A stretch of DNA of 64,000 nt. Origin: Pyricularia pennisetigena (Eukaryota; Ascomycota; Sordariomycetes; Magnaporthales; Pyriculariaceae). This document shows positions 25,470 through 36,626 of the stretch, piece after piece. Each line of letters opens with the position of its first letter. The first letter of the stretch is position 1. Below the pieces are notes generated by a model, which was not told where the DNA came from, searched no databases, and was given only the letters and a program-made list of their open reading frames with translations. Position numbers and translations under genes: made by a program. The stretch spans positions 2,460,169 through 2,524,168 of the forward strand of contig NW_021940918.1 in NCBI RefSeq assembly GCF_004337985.1. Reading direction: 5' to 3'.

Positions 25470-26656
25470 TCACATATCCATGCCCATCAGATACATCTCC
25501 AGTATCCTCATAAACTTGGCCACGAATGCTTCCAGATGGAAGATAACTTTGGTACCCATCTTGATACGGTGCTCATAGAATGCAGACCACTTGATGACAT
25601 CCACTTTGAGATCGTCGTCGATCAGGGGTATCAGCTTAAAGGTCAGTGTTTTGAGAATTGTGGTAGGTGGGATGCAGTGCGTGAGCAAATCATAAAGCTT
25701 TGCGCGCACTTGAAGTATTCTTGCTGGCGTGTGCTCCTCCATGATCTCCTTGGCGATCTGGCCTATCAAAGCCTCCCAATCCGGCGGCGGGATCGGGGTG
25801 TTGTCTTCTACTTTCTCACTGTGACGCATCTTTGTTAGCCTAGTCCTGTGCTCAAGGAGGGTCAGGGTGGCAGGATCTCACTTTTGCGCATGTACTGTCT
25901 CGAGCATCAGCAATGCCCTCCGCAAATTCCTCCCACTTTCTTTAGCTATCCTCTCATGCAGCTTTACCGAAACGGTCCAGCCCTCCTTCGCCGAAGCGGC
26001 AAGAACTGTGCAAATCTCCTCCTCTGTTGGAGCCGCAACCCTGACAAGCAGAGTTCGTGATCTGATAGGGGCAATTATGTTTGCTGTGGAGTTGGCCAAC
26101 AGGATCAACCTTAGATTCGGCGAGTACTTTTCCATGGTCCTTCGCAGGGCGGCTTGGGCATCGCGAGAAAGATGGTCCGCTTCGTTGATGACGACCACCT
26201 TGAAGCGCTGGCGAGCGCCTTGGTCGACTTGTTGTGTCTGCGCCACCTCCTTGAGGAGGTCTTGAATGACGACCCTGTCGTAGTTGCCGACATCTGAGGG
26301 GGTGATTTCGAGGTGGTAGATTGAGGCGACGATGTTGAACTCGAGCTTGCGATTACTACTGGTCTGAAAGACGCGGGCATCAATCTTGATCTTGTCTACT
26401 CCAGGCCCGTACAACTCCTTGAGAGTTGCTACGATACGGGTTTTCTTGCCAGCGCCCGAGGGTCCATATATTAAAAGATGAGGGAAATCGCCGCTCTGGG
26501 CCTGTACATAGCGACAGTAGCTGAGTTAGCGGACGTCACTTTACGCATGCTAGTAAACCCAAGACTTACCAGAGATCGAAGCCTTTCTGAAAGCTCTTCA
26601 TGATACGTGAGGCTATCCAACGACCTGGGCCTGTGTTTGTCAACAATCAAAGCCAT
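25470..26656 (-). CDS. RFC5: Replication factor C subunit 5 (yeast Rfc5 / human RFC3)
   Basis: Three exons, 26570-26656, 25882-26501 and 25470-25818, give about 351 residues. It starts with the diagnostic MALIVDKHRPRSLDSLTYHEEL. The P-loop GPSGAGKKT is at residues 42-50, the degenerate Walker B VVINEADHLS follows, and the arginine-finger region is ANSTANIIAPIRSRT. The C-terminal collar helices end GMDM. This is one of the four small AAA+ subunits of the clamp loader that opens PCNA and loads it at primer ends; yeast Rfc5 also serves in the Rad24, Ctf18 and Elg1 alternative loaders. In-frame ATGs upstream were passed over in favour of the conserved MAL start. The RFC1 gene is less than 2 kb away on the other strand. 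An ACGCGACGCGA sequence about 193 bp upstream may be a cell-cycle box. Confidence 0.94.
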
Positions 26657-27196
26657 GTCTGCGTTGTTTCCAGGGAGATTACGAAATCCCGCCTCTTGAG
26701 GGTGTGCAGATTTGTCTGATTGTCCTGTCTCTTTTGGATACAAAATCTGTCGCCGTGGGGATATGAAGCGGGGGGCAGTGACTATCTTGCTAAATCATCG
26801 AGAGAGCTGTGCATCAGTCGATAGTGAAGGCTGCACTTGGCGGTTGAGACGCGACGCGACTGAAGTGGTTGAAGTGGGGCACCATATTTCGCGGCGAGTT
26901 GGTTGGCCCCGTCGGGAGGCTGCCGTACTTTGCGACAGGGGGGCTCGGGCCCGGTCAAATTGAGTCGAATCATACGGAGATGCTCGATTGACGATGTTAA
27001 GTTCAGGGTGCATATTGCAAAGTAATAAACTTTGGCTTTGGCAAATAGAGCAAGTTGAACAACCCTTCCTTCATCGGCTGAAGGTAGTTATATAAGGCAC
27101 AGTCAGTTTTACATAGGGCCGGCATTTCTCGTATATATCACATTCTATGTTGTACATTTTATGCATACAATATAAGGCCAAGATACAGACCATTAG
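26657..27196. other. RFC5 promoter and MRPL16 3' region
   Basis: About 540 bp between two genes on the same strand. It holds overlapping ACGCGA motifs and otherwise no open frame of interest. Confidence 0.6.
26849..26859 (-). promoter_or_regulatory. Possible MluI cell-cycle box pair upstream of RFC5
   Basis: Two overlapping ACGCGA hexamers, matching the ACGCGN core bound by MBF/SBF-type factors, lie 193-203 bp upstream of the RFC5 start codon. In yeasts MBF drives G1/S expression of replication genes. The functional assignment is inference from sequence and gene identity. Confidence 0.45.
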
Positions 27197-28092
27197 CTAC
27201 TGTGCTGGTGAGGTTGAGTTCGGGGCATTCGTCACGGCTGAGGACTGCGGCGTGACATCCAGTGTTCCAAGGCGCTCCTGGCGTGCCTTCATCCATGGCC
27301 TCTTCAAATCCTCCAAGGTCAATCCGTTTTCCATCTTGGTTATGCCAACGCAGGGAGGATCGCCCTTTTTGATAATTTCACACTGGCCTGAACGGGTAAC
27401 AAAAGTCAGCAGAAATACCTATTACATTAAAATGGGCCGACTGACCTGGTATTTTTGTTGCGGCCAACCTCAGAGCATCGCGAATGACCTGCTCGTGCAG
27501 CACTCCCCTGAGCTCAAAGATGACGTGACTGACAGAGATACGCGCCGCCCAGTGGTCAAAGGAGCCCTTTCCTTTACCCATACGGTGCTACAGATAGAGA
27601 TGGGTCAGTTGCATGTTCAGACGCGGTGGCATCCTGCAGTGCAGGCCCGGCTATCGTGCGGAAACTAACCTCGTTTCCGCTAGTGAAAACGCCAATGTTG
27701 CAGTTGACTCTCTTGTAAAGTCGATATTTCTGACCACGAAGGCGGAGCTTGATAACGTTCTCTGCCATCTTCAAGTGTTTCGCGCTGACCCTCCTATCGT
27801 GATCTTTCATTCGGAGCCCATAGTCGCCCCATACCACAGTTGTCCCCTTCATAGATCCTCCAGTGGGAACACGACACCTTCCCTTCATCTTCTTCTTCCT
27901 CCGGTCCAGCTGCGGCTCGAGCCATGACAGCTTGGGCACTGTTGATGAGAACGGCCTCGCATTGCGAATTGTCGGAAGAGCAGGGAGAGCTCGCAAGGAA
28001 GTCGGGATTATCGAGGGCCGCAATGTCGTCGCAGGAGCAATCCTCAAGCCCTGGAATGCGGCCAGCAGGGCCGAGGGTGTGTTTCGGCTCAT
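27197..28092 (-). CDS. MRPL16: Mitochondrial large-subunit ribosomal protein uL16m
   Basis: Three exons, 27670-28092, 27446-27587 and 27197-27387, give about 251 residues. The first 55 residues are Ser/Thr/Arg/Leu-rich with few acidic residues, as in a mitochondrial presequence ([18 protein letters not shown]). The L16 core follows: [20 protein letters not shown], then the hallmark [18 protein letters not shown] assembled across intron 1, and [20 protein letters not shown] across intron 2. Its bacterial relative binds near the peptidyl-transferase centre and A-site tRNA. The last 40 residues, rich in Ser/Pro/Thr, are a fungal extension. It lies between RFC5 and RFC1 and shares a 431-bp divergent promoter region with RFC1. 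Confidence 0.94.
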
Positions 28093-28523
28093 GGTCTAAT
28101 TTGCAGAGGATCGCGAGCCGATGCAATCGCTCCCGTTGTTGTTGTGGCTTCTATCACAGACCCTTTCATGAAAACAGCACGTAGTTGGGGATCCACATGC
28201 AAAACTGGACGGATGGAGCTTGGGCCTTTGCCATCGGCTTATGTCATCGATGGAGTTGTAACATACTCCACTTATTTTCTAATGAGAATGCGAAGTCGCG
28301 TCATTAACGCGTTGTTGCCTGGCAGGTAGCAGACGTCCTTTTCAACCCGATTTTGTACTATCACCGTCTCGCATGCCGCCGGCAAGCTGCTCGGATTTTC
28401 TTAGGCTATGAGCAGTCATTGTGAAACATTCTGTCACTTCAAGGATAGGATTGCTACGCAATTTGCCTCGTTTGTAGTTCTTGTCCCAACTAAAACCTTA
28501 GCCACTCACCACGAACAACAGCC
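28093..28523. promoter_or_regulatory. Bidirectional promoter region MRPL16/RFC1
   Basis: The 431 bp between divergent start codons must serve both genes. It contains one perfect palindromic ACGCGT box near its midpoint and no open frame of interest. Confidence 0.7.
28307..28312. promoter_or_regulatory. Perfect MluI cell-cycle box (ACGCGT)
   Basis: ACGCGT lies 212 bp before the RFC1 start codon and about equally far from the MRPL16 start. MBF complexes of yeasts recognise this element in G1/S genes, RFC subunits among them. It is a plausible but untested control site for RFC1. Confidence 0.5.
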
Positions 28524-31500
28524 ATGCCGGCGGATATACGATCTTTCTTTGGGGGTAAAGGCGGTGCCGCCCCCGCTAAACCTGCAGCTTCGAAAAAGGA
28601 GAACGAACCAGTCAAGAAGGCAACAAAAGCTCGCAGTAGTAAGTTGAGGATCCCATTGACTCCCCGTTTGACACTGCTAACCATTAGTCAAAAGCCCGAA
28701 TTGTATTAGATGATAGCGACGATGAGCCTGTTGAGTTAGTGTTACCAGACCATAACCCGTCCCAGTTTTCTTCGCTGACCAAGATGACCCAGGTCCTCGA
28801 AGGTTACAACAAGAGCCACACCCAAAAAGAAGGCGAGGTATGGTTGGCTTTGCGAATCATCTCTCTTGACACGACGATAAGCCATTGGCTAACTAAATTA
28901 CTCACAGCGCGGATGCTGCCAAAGGGACTGCTATCACTGCCAGTGATTACTTTGCAAATACTGCTTCAGGTGACAAAAAATCACAGGCAACTCCCAAGGC
29001 TACCTCAAAATTCAAGTCGGAAGTTGAGGTTCGAATCAGCCCACGGACCAGGGCCAAGGCACATGCGGAACCGAGCTCTGCGTCGACAAAAACGACCAAC
29101 AAACCGGCACCTTCACCGGCTCCAAAGGCAACTGCAAATGCAACCGCAAAGACTACTGCGAAAGCCACAAAACCGAAGAAGCCGGTCACAGCATACAAGA
29201 AATACGACTCGGACGATGACGATGACGCTTTTGTTGATGACGATGAGGATGAAGATGATGATATATTTGCCGCAGATGTTGGAGGACGAGGCAAGCGGAA
29301 GAACGACGATTATGTCGAAGAGGACAGTGACGACGAAATTCTGCCGCAACCTAAGAGGGTTGCATCCCGTGGAAGACCCAGAAGAGGTGCCGCAAAGGAC
29401 GAGTCATCTGACGAAGAGGAGGGTTCGAAACCCACCAAGAGTGCTGCCACTAGCAGGAAACGAAAATCTCCTCCAACTGACCCAGAAGTGTCCGATGATG
29501 AGGACTTGAAGCCGCGCAAGAAACCAGCTGCGAAGCCACGAGCCACCAAACCTAAAGTTGCACCCACTGAGGACCCAGGTATCCAGGCTATCTTGGACAA
29601 CGTTCCTACTGTTCGCCCGCCAACGCCGCCCCCGAAAGATCCGAATGCCAAGTTTGATTGGCGAAAAGCTCAGGCCGGAGGAGGCAACTCAGGGGCACCA
29701 CCTGCTGCGGGTTCCATTGATTTACCCGAGGGTCAGGAAGACTGTCTCAGTGGACTTACCTTTGTGTTCACGGGTCTCCTCAAGACGATCGGGAGAGAAG
29801 ACGCCCAGGCTCTCGTGAAACGCTACGGGGGTAAAGTGACGGGTGCCCCAAGTGGGAAAACCAGTTTCGTGGTTCTTGGAGACGACGCTGGCCCCAGCAA
29901 GCTTGCAAAGATCAAACAGCATAAATTGAAGACTATCGACGAGGTGGGACTTTTTCATCTGATCAGCACGCTTCCGGCGCATGGAGGCAGTGGTCTGGGG
30001 GCTGAAAAGGCGCGTGAAAAGCGTGAGGCGGAAGCGGAGAAGGTCAAGCAGGCGGCTGAGGAAATGGAGGCCGAAGAGAAGGCTAAGAGGCTAGCGGCGG
30101 AGAAAGCTCGAAAGGCCGCGGGCGCCAAGGGTGCGTCTGCACCACCGGCACCGCCTCCACCCAACTCGCAGCTTTGGACAACAAAATACGCTCCCACGGC
30201 ACTCAACCATATATGCGGCAACAAGGCTCAGGTGGAAAAAATCAAAAACTGGCTTGAGAATTGGCCCAAGTCAAGAAAGTATGACTTCAAGAAGCGCGGC
30301 GCGGATGGCTTGGGTGGTGAGCGTGCCATTATTATTTCTGGCCCTCCAGGGATTGGAAAGACAACAGCCGCCCACATGGCCGCTAAGCTGGCTGGCTATG
30401 ACGTTCTCGAGAGCAACGCCAGTGACACGCGGAGCAAGAAGCTGGTTGAGAATGGCGTTAGTGATGTGATAAACAACACATCGCTCCTGGGATACTTTTC
30501 GGGCGACGGCAAGAAGGTCGAGCAAGCCAGGAAGAACATCGTCTTGATCATGGACGAGGTAGACGGCATGTCCGCCGGTGATCGCGGAGGTGTCGGTGCG
30601 CTCGCAAAATTCTGCAAGAAGACCGAAGTTCCGCTCATCCTGATCTGCAACGAGCGCAGATTACCCAAGATGAAACCGTTTGATCATGTGGCGTTCGATA
30701 TTCGCTTCAACAGACCGACAGTAGATCAGATTCGATCCCGGATCATGACGATTTGTCACCGGGAGGGACTAGGAAAGATGCCGCCACAGGTCATCGACGC
30801 CTTGATTGAAGGCTGCAACAAGGACATTCGTCAGATCATCAACATGGTGCACTCCATCAAACTCGATGGCGCCTCCCTCGACTATACTCAGACCAAATCC
30901 ATGACGAAGGCATGGGAGAAACACGTCATTCTCAAGCCGTGGGATATCTGCCAGAAAATGCTTGCGGGTGGTCTCTTCTCACCAGCAAGCAAAGCTACCC
31001 TGAATGACAAGATTGAGCTCTATTTCAATGACCACGAGTTCAGCTACCTGATGATTCAGGAGAACTACCTTGGCACGAAGCCAATGGCTTTGAGCGGTAA
31101 GGGCTACAATAGAAAAGAAGAGAACCTCAAGTATCTGGAGCTGGTAGAAAAGGCCTCGGAAAGTATCAGCGACGGCGACCTAGTCGATCGTATGATTCAC
31201 GGTCCGCAGCAACAGTGGTCGCTGATGCCCACGCACGCCGTTTTCAGCTCAGTCAGACCGGCTAGTTATATCGCTGGTCAGCTCATGGGTGCCAACTTTA
31301 CGTCATGGCTGGGTAACAATAGCAAGACAGGCAAGCTTGGTCGTTTTGTGCGCGAGATACATTCGCACATGAGACTCAAGTCCTCTGGTGACCACAACGA
31401 AGTCCGCCAGCAGTACCTTCCGGTACTTTGGAATCAGATGATCCAGCGACTGGGAGTAGATGGTAAAGATGCCATCGACGATGTCATTGAGCTGATGGAC

Positions 31501-32030
31501 AGCTACTATCTCACTCGTGACGACTTTGATGCAATCAAGGAGCTTGGTGTTGGGCCTCAGGATGAGTCCAGGGTCAACATTGAGACGCAGACCAAGGCTG
31601 CATTTACTCGAACGTAAGTTTTGGCAAGCTCTAACCATACACGCACACATCTTTAAACTGACCACCTTGACCGCGATCCAGCTATAACTCCATGTCTCAC
31701 CCAATACCATTCATGAAGGCGAGCAATGTGCAAGCGCCCAAGGCCGCGGCCAAGGAGATGCCTGACCTGGAGGAGGCCATCGAGGAAGAGGACGATGCTG
31801 CTGTTGTTGCGGATCCTGCCGTCGATGAAGACGAAGAAGAACTTGACCTCAAAAAGGACAAGTACATCAAGCAGCCCAAAGCCAAGCCGGCCAAGAAGGC
31901 GGCACCCGCAAAGAAAAAGACTGCCGCATCAAAGAAATCGGCCGCTGCAGAGGACGATTTTATTGATGATGACGACGAGCCCAAGCCTGCGGCGAAAGGT
32001 AGGGGTCGTCCTGCCAAGTCTAAGAAGTGA
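28524..32030 (+). CDS. RFC1: Replication factor C large subunit 1
   Basis: Five exons (28524-28638, 28695-28734, 28793-28837, 28908-31613, 31682-32030) give about 1084 residues. The N terminus MPADIRSFFGG resembles a PCNA-interacting peptide. A long Lys/Asp/Ser-rich disordered region follows, and then a BRCT domain at about 344-421 (LTFVFTGLLKTIGREDA), which in this subunit binds 5'-phosphorylated DNA. The AAA+ module has Walker A GPPGIGKTT from about 545 and Walker B MDEVDGM at about 615-621. The RFC1 C-terminal domain ends YNSMSHPIPFMKASNV, followed by a basic/acidic KPAKKAAPAKKK tail. Exons 2 and 3 are 40 and 45 nt. The frame through them was fixed by excluding an apparent open frame that runs across the second intron but encodes an unrelated sequence. 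The protein is the organising subunit of the PCNA clamp loader. RFC5 lies less than 2 kb away. Confidence 0.93.
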
Positions 32031-32824
32031 ACACGTTACTTTTTGTCTATGTGCTGTCAAGCTTTCAAGACCCTCGTGGAGCAAGTCGGCGGGACACTTG
32101 TATGCGCAGCGCTACTGTGGTCTTGCTGTGTGGTGGATAAAAAAAGCAAAGTTAGCGCCGTCTCGGCTGTTGCCATTGTTGGTATGAGTTGCTTCTGCCT
32201 GCCCGTTGTGGCTGAGCCTTATTTTGATGTCACGCAAGCTAGAATTTGGGCGAGAACATTTGCTACGAGGCACGCTGTGTAGATTAATAGAACAAATGTT
32301 TTTGTTTTGTGGCAAGTACTTCTGTTGACTGGCCGGCTGTCGTCCTTTTGACAATTCTCTAAGTTGAGACTTGGGGGTGATCCTATTCAGGAATTATTTC
32401 AACATGGTCACGTTATTCAGGAGAGGTCTATATTGCTTGTAGTAATAGGAACGAGCTCGTTCAATTATATCTAATCTAGTGAGTAAATCTAAATTCGATT
32501 CACAAGAACCATTATTCCCTTCGCTCCGCATTATAGCCGCCGTGTACAGGTAACAACGAGATTCAAATTCTATCATATAAAGCATACGCCTCCGATACAT
32601 GAAACTTTTGAACGCCGTCATGACCGCTAATCGCAGGTGACAAAGATGAACAATTATGTGGTTAAGCCAGGAAAAAGAAACGACTACAGGGATGGAATGG
32701 ACGCTTGAAAGTCGTACAAGTATTAAAAGCTGGTATCATTGGGTTGGGTATTTCAACGAGGGGGAAAAAAAAAAAGTAAGAAGAAGTTGTGCACTGTTGA
32801 TTCTAGCATCTCGAGAGGCAGAGC
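32031..32824. other. Convergent intergenic region
   Basis: Holds the 3' ends of RFC1 and the drug-type MFS transporter. The open frame just after the RFC1 stop (32043-32282) looks hydrophobic but has no family features. No other structure was seen. Confidence 0.6.
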
Positions 32825-34895
32825 TTAAACAGCGCTCTGGTCCTTGCTCAGAACATGAGGCTGTGTGCTGAGGCCATTGGTCGGGACAGGATCTTTGATC
32901 TCGGCATCGGCAGAAGGCAAGGACCCCCTGGATTCGCGCGCGGCCTCCTGCTCGTGCTGCTGAAGCTCAATGGGAGAGCCAGTTGGGGCGAACTTGCTGC
33001 GGGCACGGATCTTGTGTCCATACAGGTAAAAGATGACAGGAATGGGGATCATGACGGCAGCGACGCAGCCGAGCAAGGTGCTCGCCCAGTTGATGCCCAT
33101 GCCGTTGAACATCTGACCGGCGAAGAGGGGGAAGGCGGCTCCAAACAGACTGCGCAGGAACGTGTTGCCCGCGATGGCCGATGCCGCAAAGTTGAGGTAG
33201 GCATCGACGAGGTAGTTGAGAGCCTGGAGGAAGATGGACATGAGGCCGAAGCCCGTGAGGATGCCAGAAGCGGTGGGGACAATCCAGTGTATGTCTTTGT
33301 TGTAGCCCGTCCAGCCGAACCAGAAGATGCCTCCCGTGAAGGCAAAGGCTCCGGCGATGACGGATGGCAGCCTCCACTCGGGGACGGCGACGTCGTTATT
33401 GGCTGCGAGTTTGCGGTTGAACCACGGCTGCTGCAAGAGCACGACGATGCCGGCGAGGAACTGGCCAATGATCATGCCGAAGAAAGCAAGACCGGCGATG
33501 CCGCCGGAGAAGCCGTAGACGCCTTGGAAGACGAGCGGGTATGCTGTGAGGAAGAGGTATAGGAGACCTGATGACCAAACCGAGAGTTAGTAACGAATCA
33601 CGGATCGTGTTGGGTCGGGCCTGCGTCATAAAATGAATATCGTGGGTTCCCTTACCGTAAATGAAAGCCATGTAAATACTAAGAGACAGCACGATGGGCT
33701 CAGTAAACAGGATTCGCATGGGTCTCGAGAAGTTCTTGTTGACAAGCTCGACAAAATCAATCTCGATCTCCTCCTGCTTGGCGTGAATGCCCCAGTTCAG
33801 CGTCAGTCTCCGAAGCTCGGAGGCCTTTGCCACCAGAATGGAGGGGGGATATGTCTCCTCGAGGAACAAGAGCTCCAAGATGAGGGCGACTGCGCCCATG
33901 ATGGACGTGAGCCACATGGTCCACCGCCAGCCGAGGTGGGATTCGACAATAAAACCGCCAATGAAGGGAGCCAGGAAGGGGCCGGTGAAAACAGCCATGC
34001 TGAAGACGGTTATGGCTATTCCTCGGGTGCGGTTGCCAAACATGTCGCTGAAGACGGCGGCGACGACGGCCAGCGGACAGGCACCAAAGAAGCCAGAGAA
34101 GAATCGGCTAATCAATATCGTCTGGATGTCTTTACCACTGGCGGTTGCGATAGAGAATATGGTGAAGCCAAGCATGGATAGCAGCAGCGGTAGTCGGCGC
34201 CCCTTGAGCTCGGACAAGGGCGCCCAGAGTGTTGGACCAAAGGCAAAACCAAGCACGAAAAAGGACACTCCCAATATGCCGACTTCAGTAGAGACGCCGA
34301 ACTCGACTGCAAGAGCCCTGGTCGCAGCGGAGAAGATTGAGGACGCGAAAGAGGATGTCATGGTAGTGTACCCCAGGATTACAGCGGTCACAGCCTTCTT
34401 GCTCAAGGGCCAGTTCTGTGCGTGCATGGGATCGTCTGGCCCGTCAAACTCGACAACATACTCCTCACGGTCGGGCAGAGGGGGCGGGTACTCCTTTCCG
34501 GCACCAAAGGGAGGGAGGGCCTTGGAGGTAGTCCTCCTGAACCAGCTCCTCCGGCTTGTGCTGCCGGCATCGCTTCGACTCCGGCCAACGGTGGCACTGT
34601 GTTGACTGCGTGCGGTGTGGATGCGGCTGAGCACAGTAGGGTGCCTCTCCAAGTCCTGCTGGGTAGCGACGCTGCGAAGACTGGTCCCGTCTCGCGACCT
34701 CGATGCTGCCGCGGCCGCTCCTGTTGCACGACGCACGGACGAGACAGATGAAGCAGTTGAAACTGAGGAAGCCGAGATGACACGCTCTATTTCGTTGCTA
34801 TTGCGGCGGTTCAAAGGGCTCTGGGGGGTGTGTGGCCCAGGTGATGCCATGGCATCGACCTCAGCCCGGTTGAGCTCTCGGTCAACCTCGTTCAT
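32825..34895 (-). CDS. MFS drug/polyamine:H+ antiporter (DHA1 type)
   Basis: Two exons, 33656-34895 and 32825-33567, give about 660 residues. The first 165 residues are Ser/Arg-rich and cytosolic and end with the DHA1 signature region (HAQNWPLSKKA). Twelve membrane spans follow in two halves. The A-loop sequence WAPLSELKGRRLPLL lies between spans 2 and 3 and is the MFS signature in its DHA1 form. Motif C-like sequences (GPFLAPFIGGFI and LGWRWTMW) follow around spans 5-6, as in yeast Tpo/Flr1 and Candida Mdr1 relatives. The intron lies between IYMAFIYG and LLYLFLTAYPLVFQG and restores span 8. The substrate cannot be read from sequence; polyamines, azoles or secondary metabolites are possible. 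The next gene upstream on the same strand is another transporter of a different MFS family, 1.7 kb away. Confidence 0.9.
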
Positions 34896-35519
34896 GTTCG
34901 ATATTGCTAGTAGGCCTGTAAGTTGCTGTATTTGGAGGAATGTATGTTCCTATTGTTTATCCAATGAAAATGAGGGCTGTCAGGTAGTCCGAGATGTTAA
35001 TGAACAACCAAGAAATAAAGGTCGAGCCAGACTTTGGCCTCAACCTTAGATAGATAGTAATATGATCACCGGTACGATGGAGAAGGGAAGAAAAGTGGAA
35101 ATGTGACAAAGAAAATCTGGATATTGCCAAAGACCTACGTCAAGATGAGCCCTGTCCTGTATATTTAACCAACCTAAACAAGCCCCCTTGGGCTGCATGC
35201 AAGGGGCAGCGTGTCATCTTATTTTTGTTTTTACAGTCCCTTCTGTCCCAAGGAAACTCGCGCCATCTGAATCCACTTCACGCGAGGCGAACTGGCAATG
35301 AAAGACGGCTTATGGGGCCCGCCCCTCTCCCATCTGCAAGCTCTTCACCTTGCCCATGCATGACACCCACCTACCCCACCCGTCTGTCTGTTTGGAAATA
35401 CATTATGTACTGCGCGGTACAACGGGGTGGAGTTTGGCATCTGCTTATGGACTTTTCGAGAACGTACTGGCAGGGTATGCTGGCTCGCGTCTCCTAAACA
35501 TGAGCCGAAAGCCGACTGC

Positions 35520-35537
35520 AAAAAAAAAAAAAAAAAA
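35520..35537. repeat. Poly(A) tract, 18 nt
   Basis: Uninterrupted A run in intergenic DNA. Confidence 0.9.
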
Positions 35538-35992
35538 CATCGTTGAGGGCTAATCCTCGGTACGACTGCAACGGCTGCGGAAAAAAGAGAAACCCATTAA
35601 ATTCCAAGCGGGTTTGCCTTTTGGAACCTTATGTGAATACCGGCAATTTTTAATTATATCCGGTATACCGAATCCCTCAGCCCAAGCTCTCCGAGTACCT
35701 CGGTACCATCTTACTAAGTACCACCCACCCCCTTCGGCTTCGGGGCCGCCGGTCGCCCCTTAGCGTGCCGATCGAGGGACGTAAGCAGTTGCTTAGTATC
35801 GATACTTCGATTTGTTAAGGTACTTAAAAAGGTCTGACCTGTCATTACGTTGTAATCTAAGTCTCTTACACCTCCTTGCTGCCCGATTACAACGTCATCT
35901 CCACGGCATCCACCTTCCCACTCCCAGCTGATCGCTAGCACAAAGCTTCGCCTGCATAAGCCTTTCAGTCTACTGTACGAAGGTGGTAGTAC

Positions 35993-36012
35993 AAAAAAAA
36001 AAAAAAAAAAAA
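35993..36012. repeat. Poly(A) tract, 20 nt
   Basis: Uninterrupted A run in intergenic DNA, less than 500 bp from the preceding one. Confidence 0.9.
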
Positions 36013-36110
36013 GGTAAAAAAGCATCGGACGACACGGAATATTAAACGCCGTCTGTGCAAATTGACAAAAACTTTCGGTTGATATATGCTCACATATGGC
36101 AGCTGTCACT

Positions 36111-36140
36111 GAGCTAAAAGGTCGCGAGCTAAAAGGTCGC
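36111..36140. repeat. Perfect 15-nt tandem duplication
   Basis: The unit GAGCTAAAAGGTCGC occurs twice head to tail with no spacer, in non-coding DNA. Confidence 0.95.
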
Positions 36141-36469
36141 GATCACTTGCTAAAACTGACTAAGCTCGGCCCTAACGACTGCGTGTTCATGGCGATGGCG
36201 ATAGTTTGCGCTCCTCGTATGACTACGTAGTTAGGTAATGATGTCATTACGTGACTCGGCGGAGAAAAAAAAATTCTCGAGGGAATAAAGAAAACCCCAT
36301 CCAGTATTAGAAACCCCCACTACAGGCCGCCAATTGCCGCGCCTTTCCGAGCGGCCCGAAGCTACATGTTGCATTTTCTATTTTCTTTACCAGCCTTGTC
36401 GGCTTAACAATCCAAGAACATCATGCAGTTACAAATATTTTCCGACTAAGCGATGAGACAGACCAAGGG

Positions 36470-36494
36470 AAAAAAAAAAAAAAAAAAAAAAAAA
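36470..36494. repeat. Poly(A) tract, 25 nt
   Basis: Uninterrupted A run about 130 bp beyond the stop codon of the inositol-type transporter. Confidence 0.9.
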
Positions 36495-36626
36495 CGGCAT
36501 TAAATTACAAATTCCGTCCCGAGTTGGGATGCAATCTTTTTTGTTCCGTTTTTTTTTAATTGCAACAACAGATGAGGCTGCATTAATACTAACACGGTCA
36601 CTACTAAATATATGCATGGCGCATTC

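Larger units (their letters stand above)
34896..36626. other. 1.7-kb intergenic region between two MFS genes
   Basis: Promoter side of the DHA1-type transporter and 3' side of the inositol-type transporter. It contains A runs at 35520-35537, 35993-36012 and 36470-36494 and a perfect tandem duplication of 15 nt at 36111-36140. No coding region is supported. Confidence 0.6.

Noticed and set aside
28739..29509. 256-codon frame at the start of RFC1
   Set aside because: It runs across two introns and is out of frame with RFC1 exon 4; splicing into the other frame gives the family-like sequence.
32855..33562. 235-codon frame antisense to the DHA1-type transporter
   Set aside because: Asp/Glu/Gly-rich mirror of membrane-segment codons; no independent evidence.
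33787..34605. 272-codon frame antisense to the same transporter
   Set aside because: Complement of conserved transporter codons, no motif of its own.
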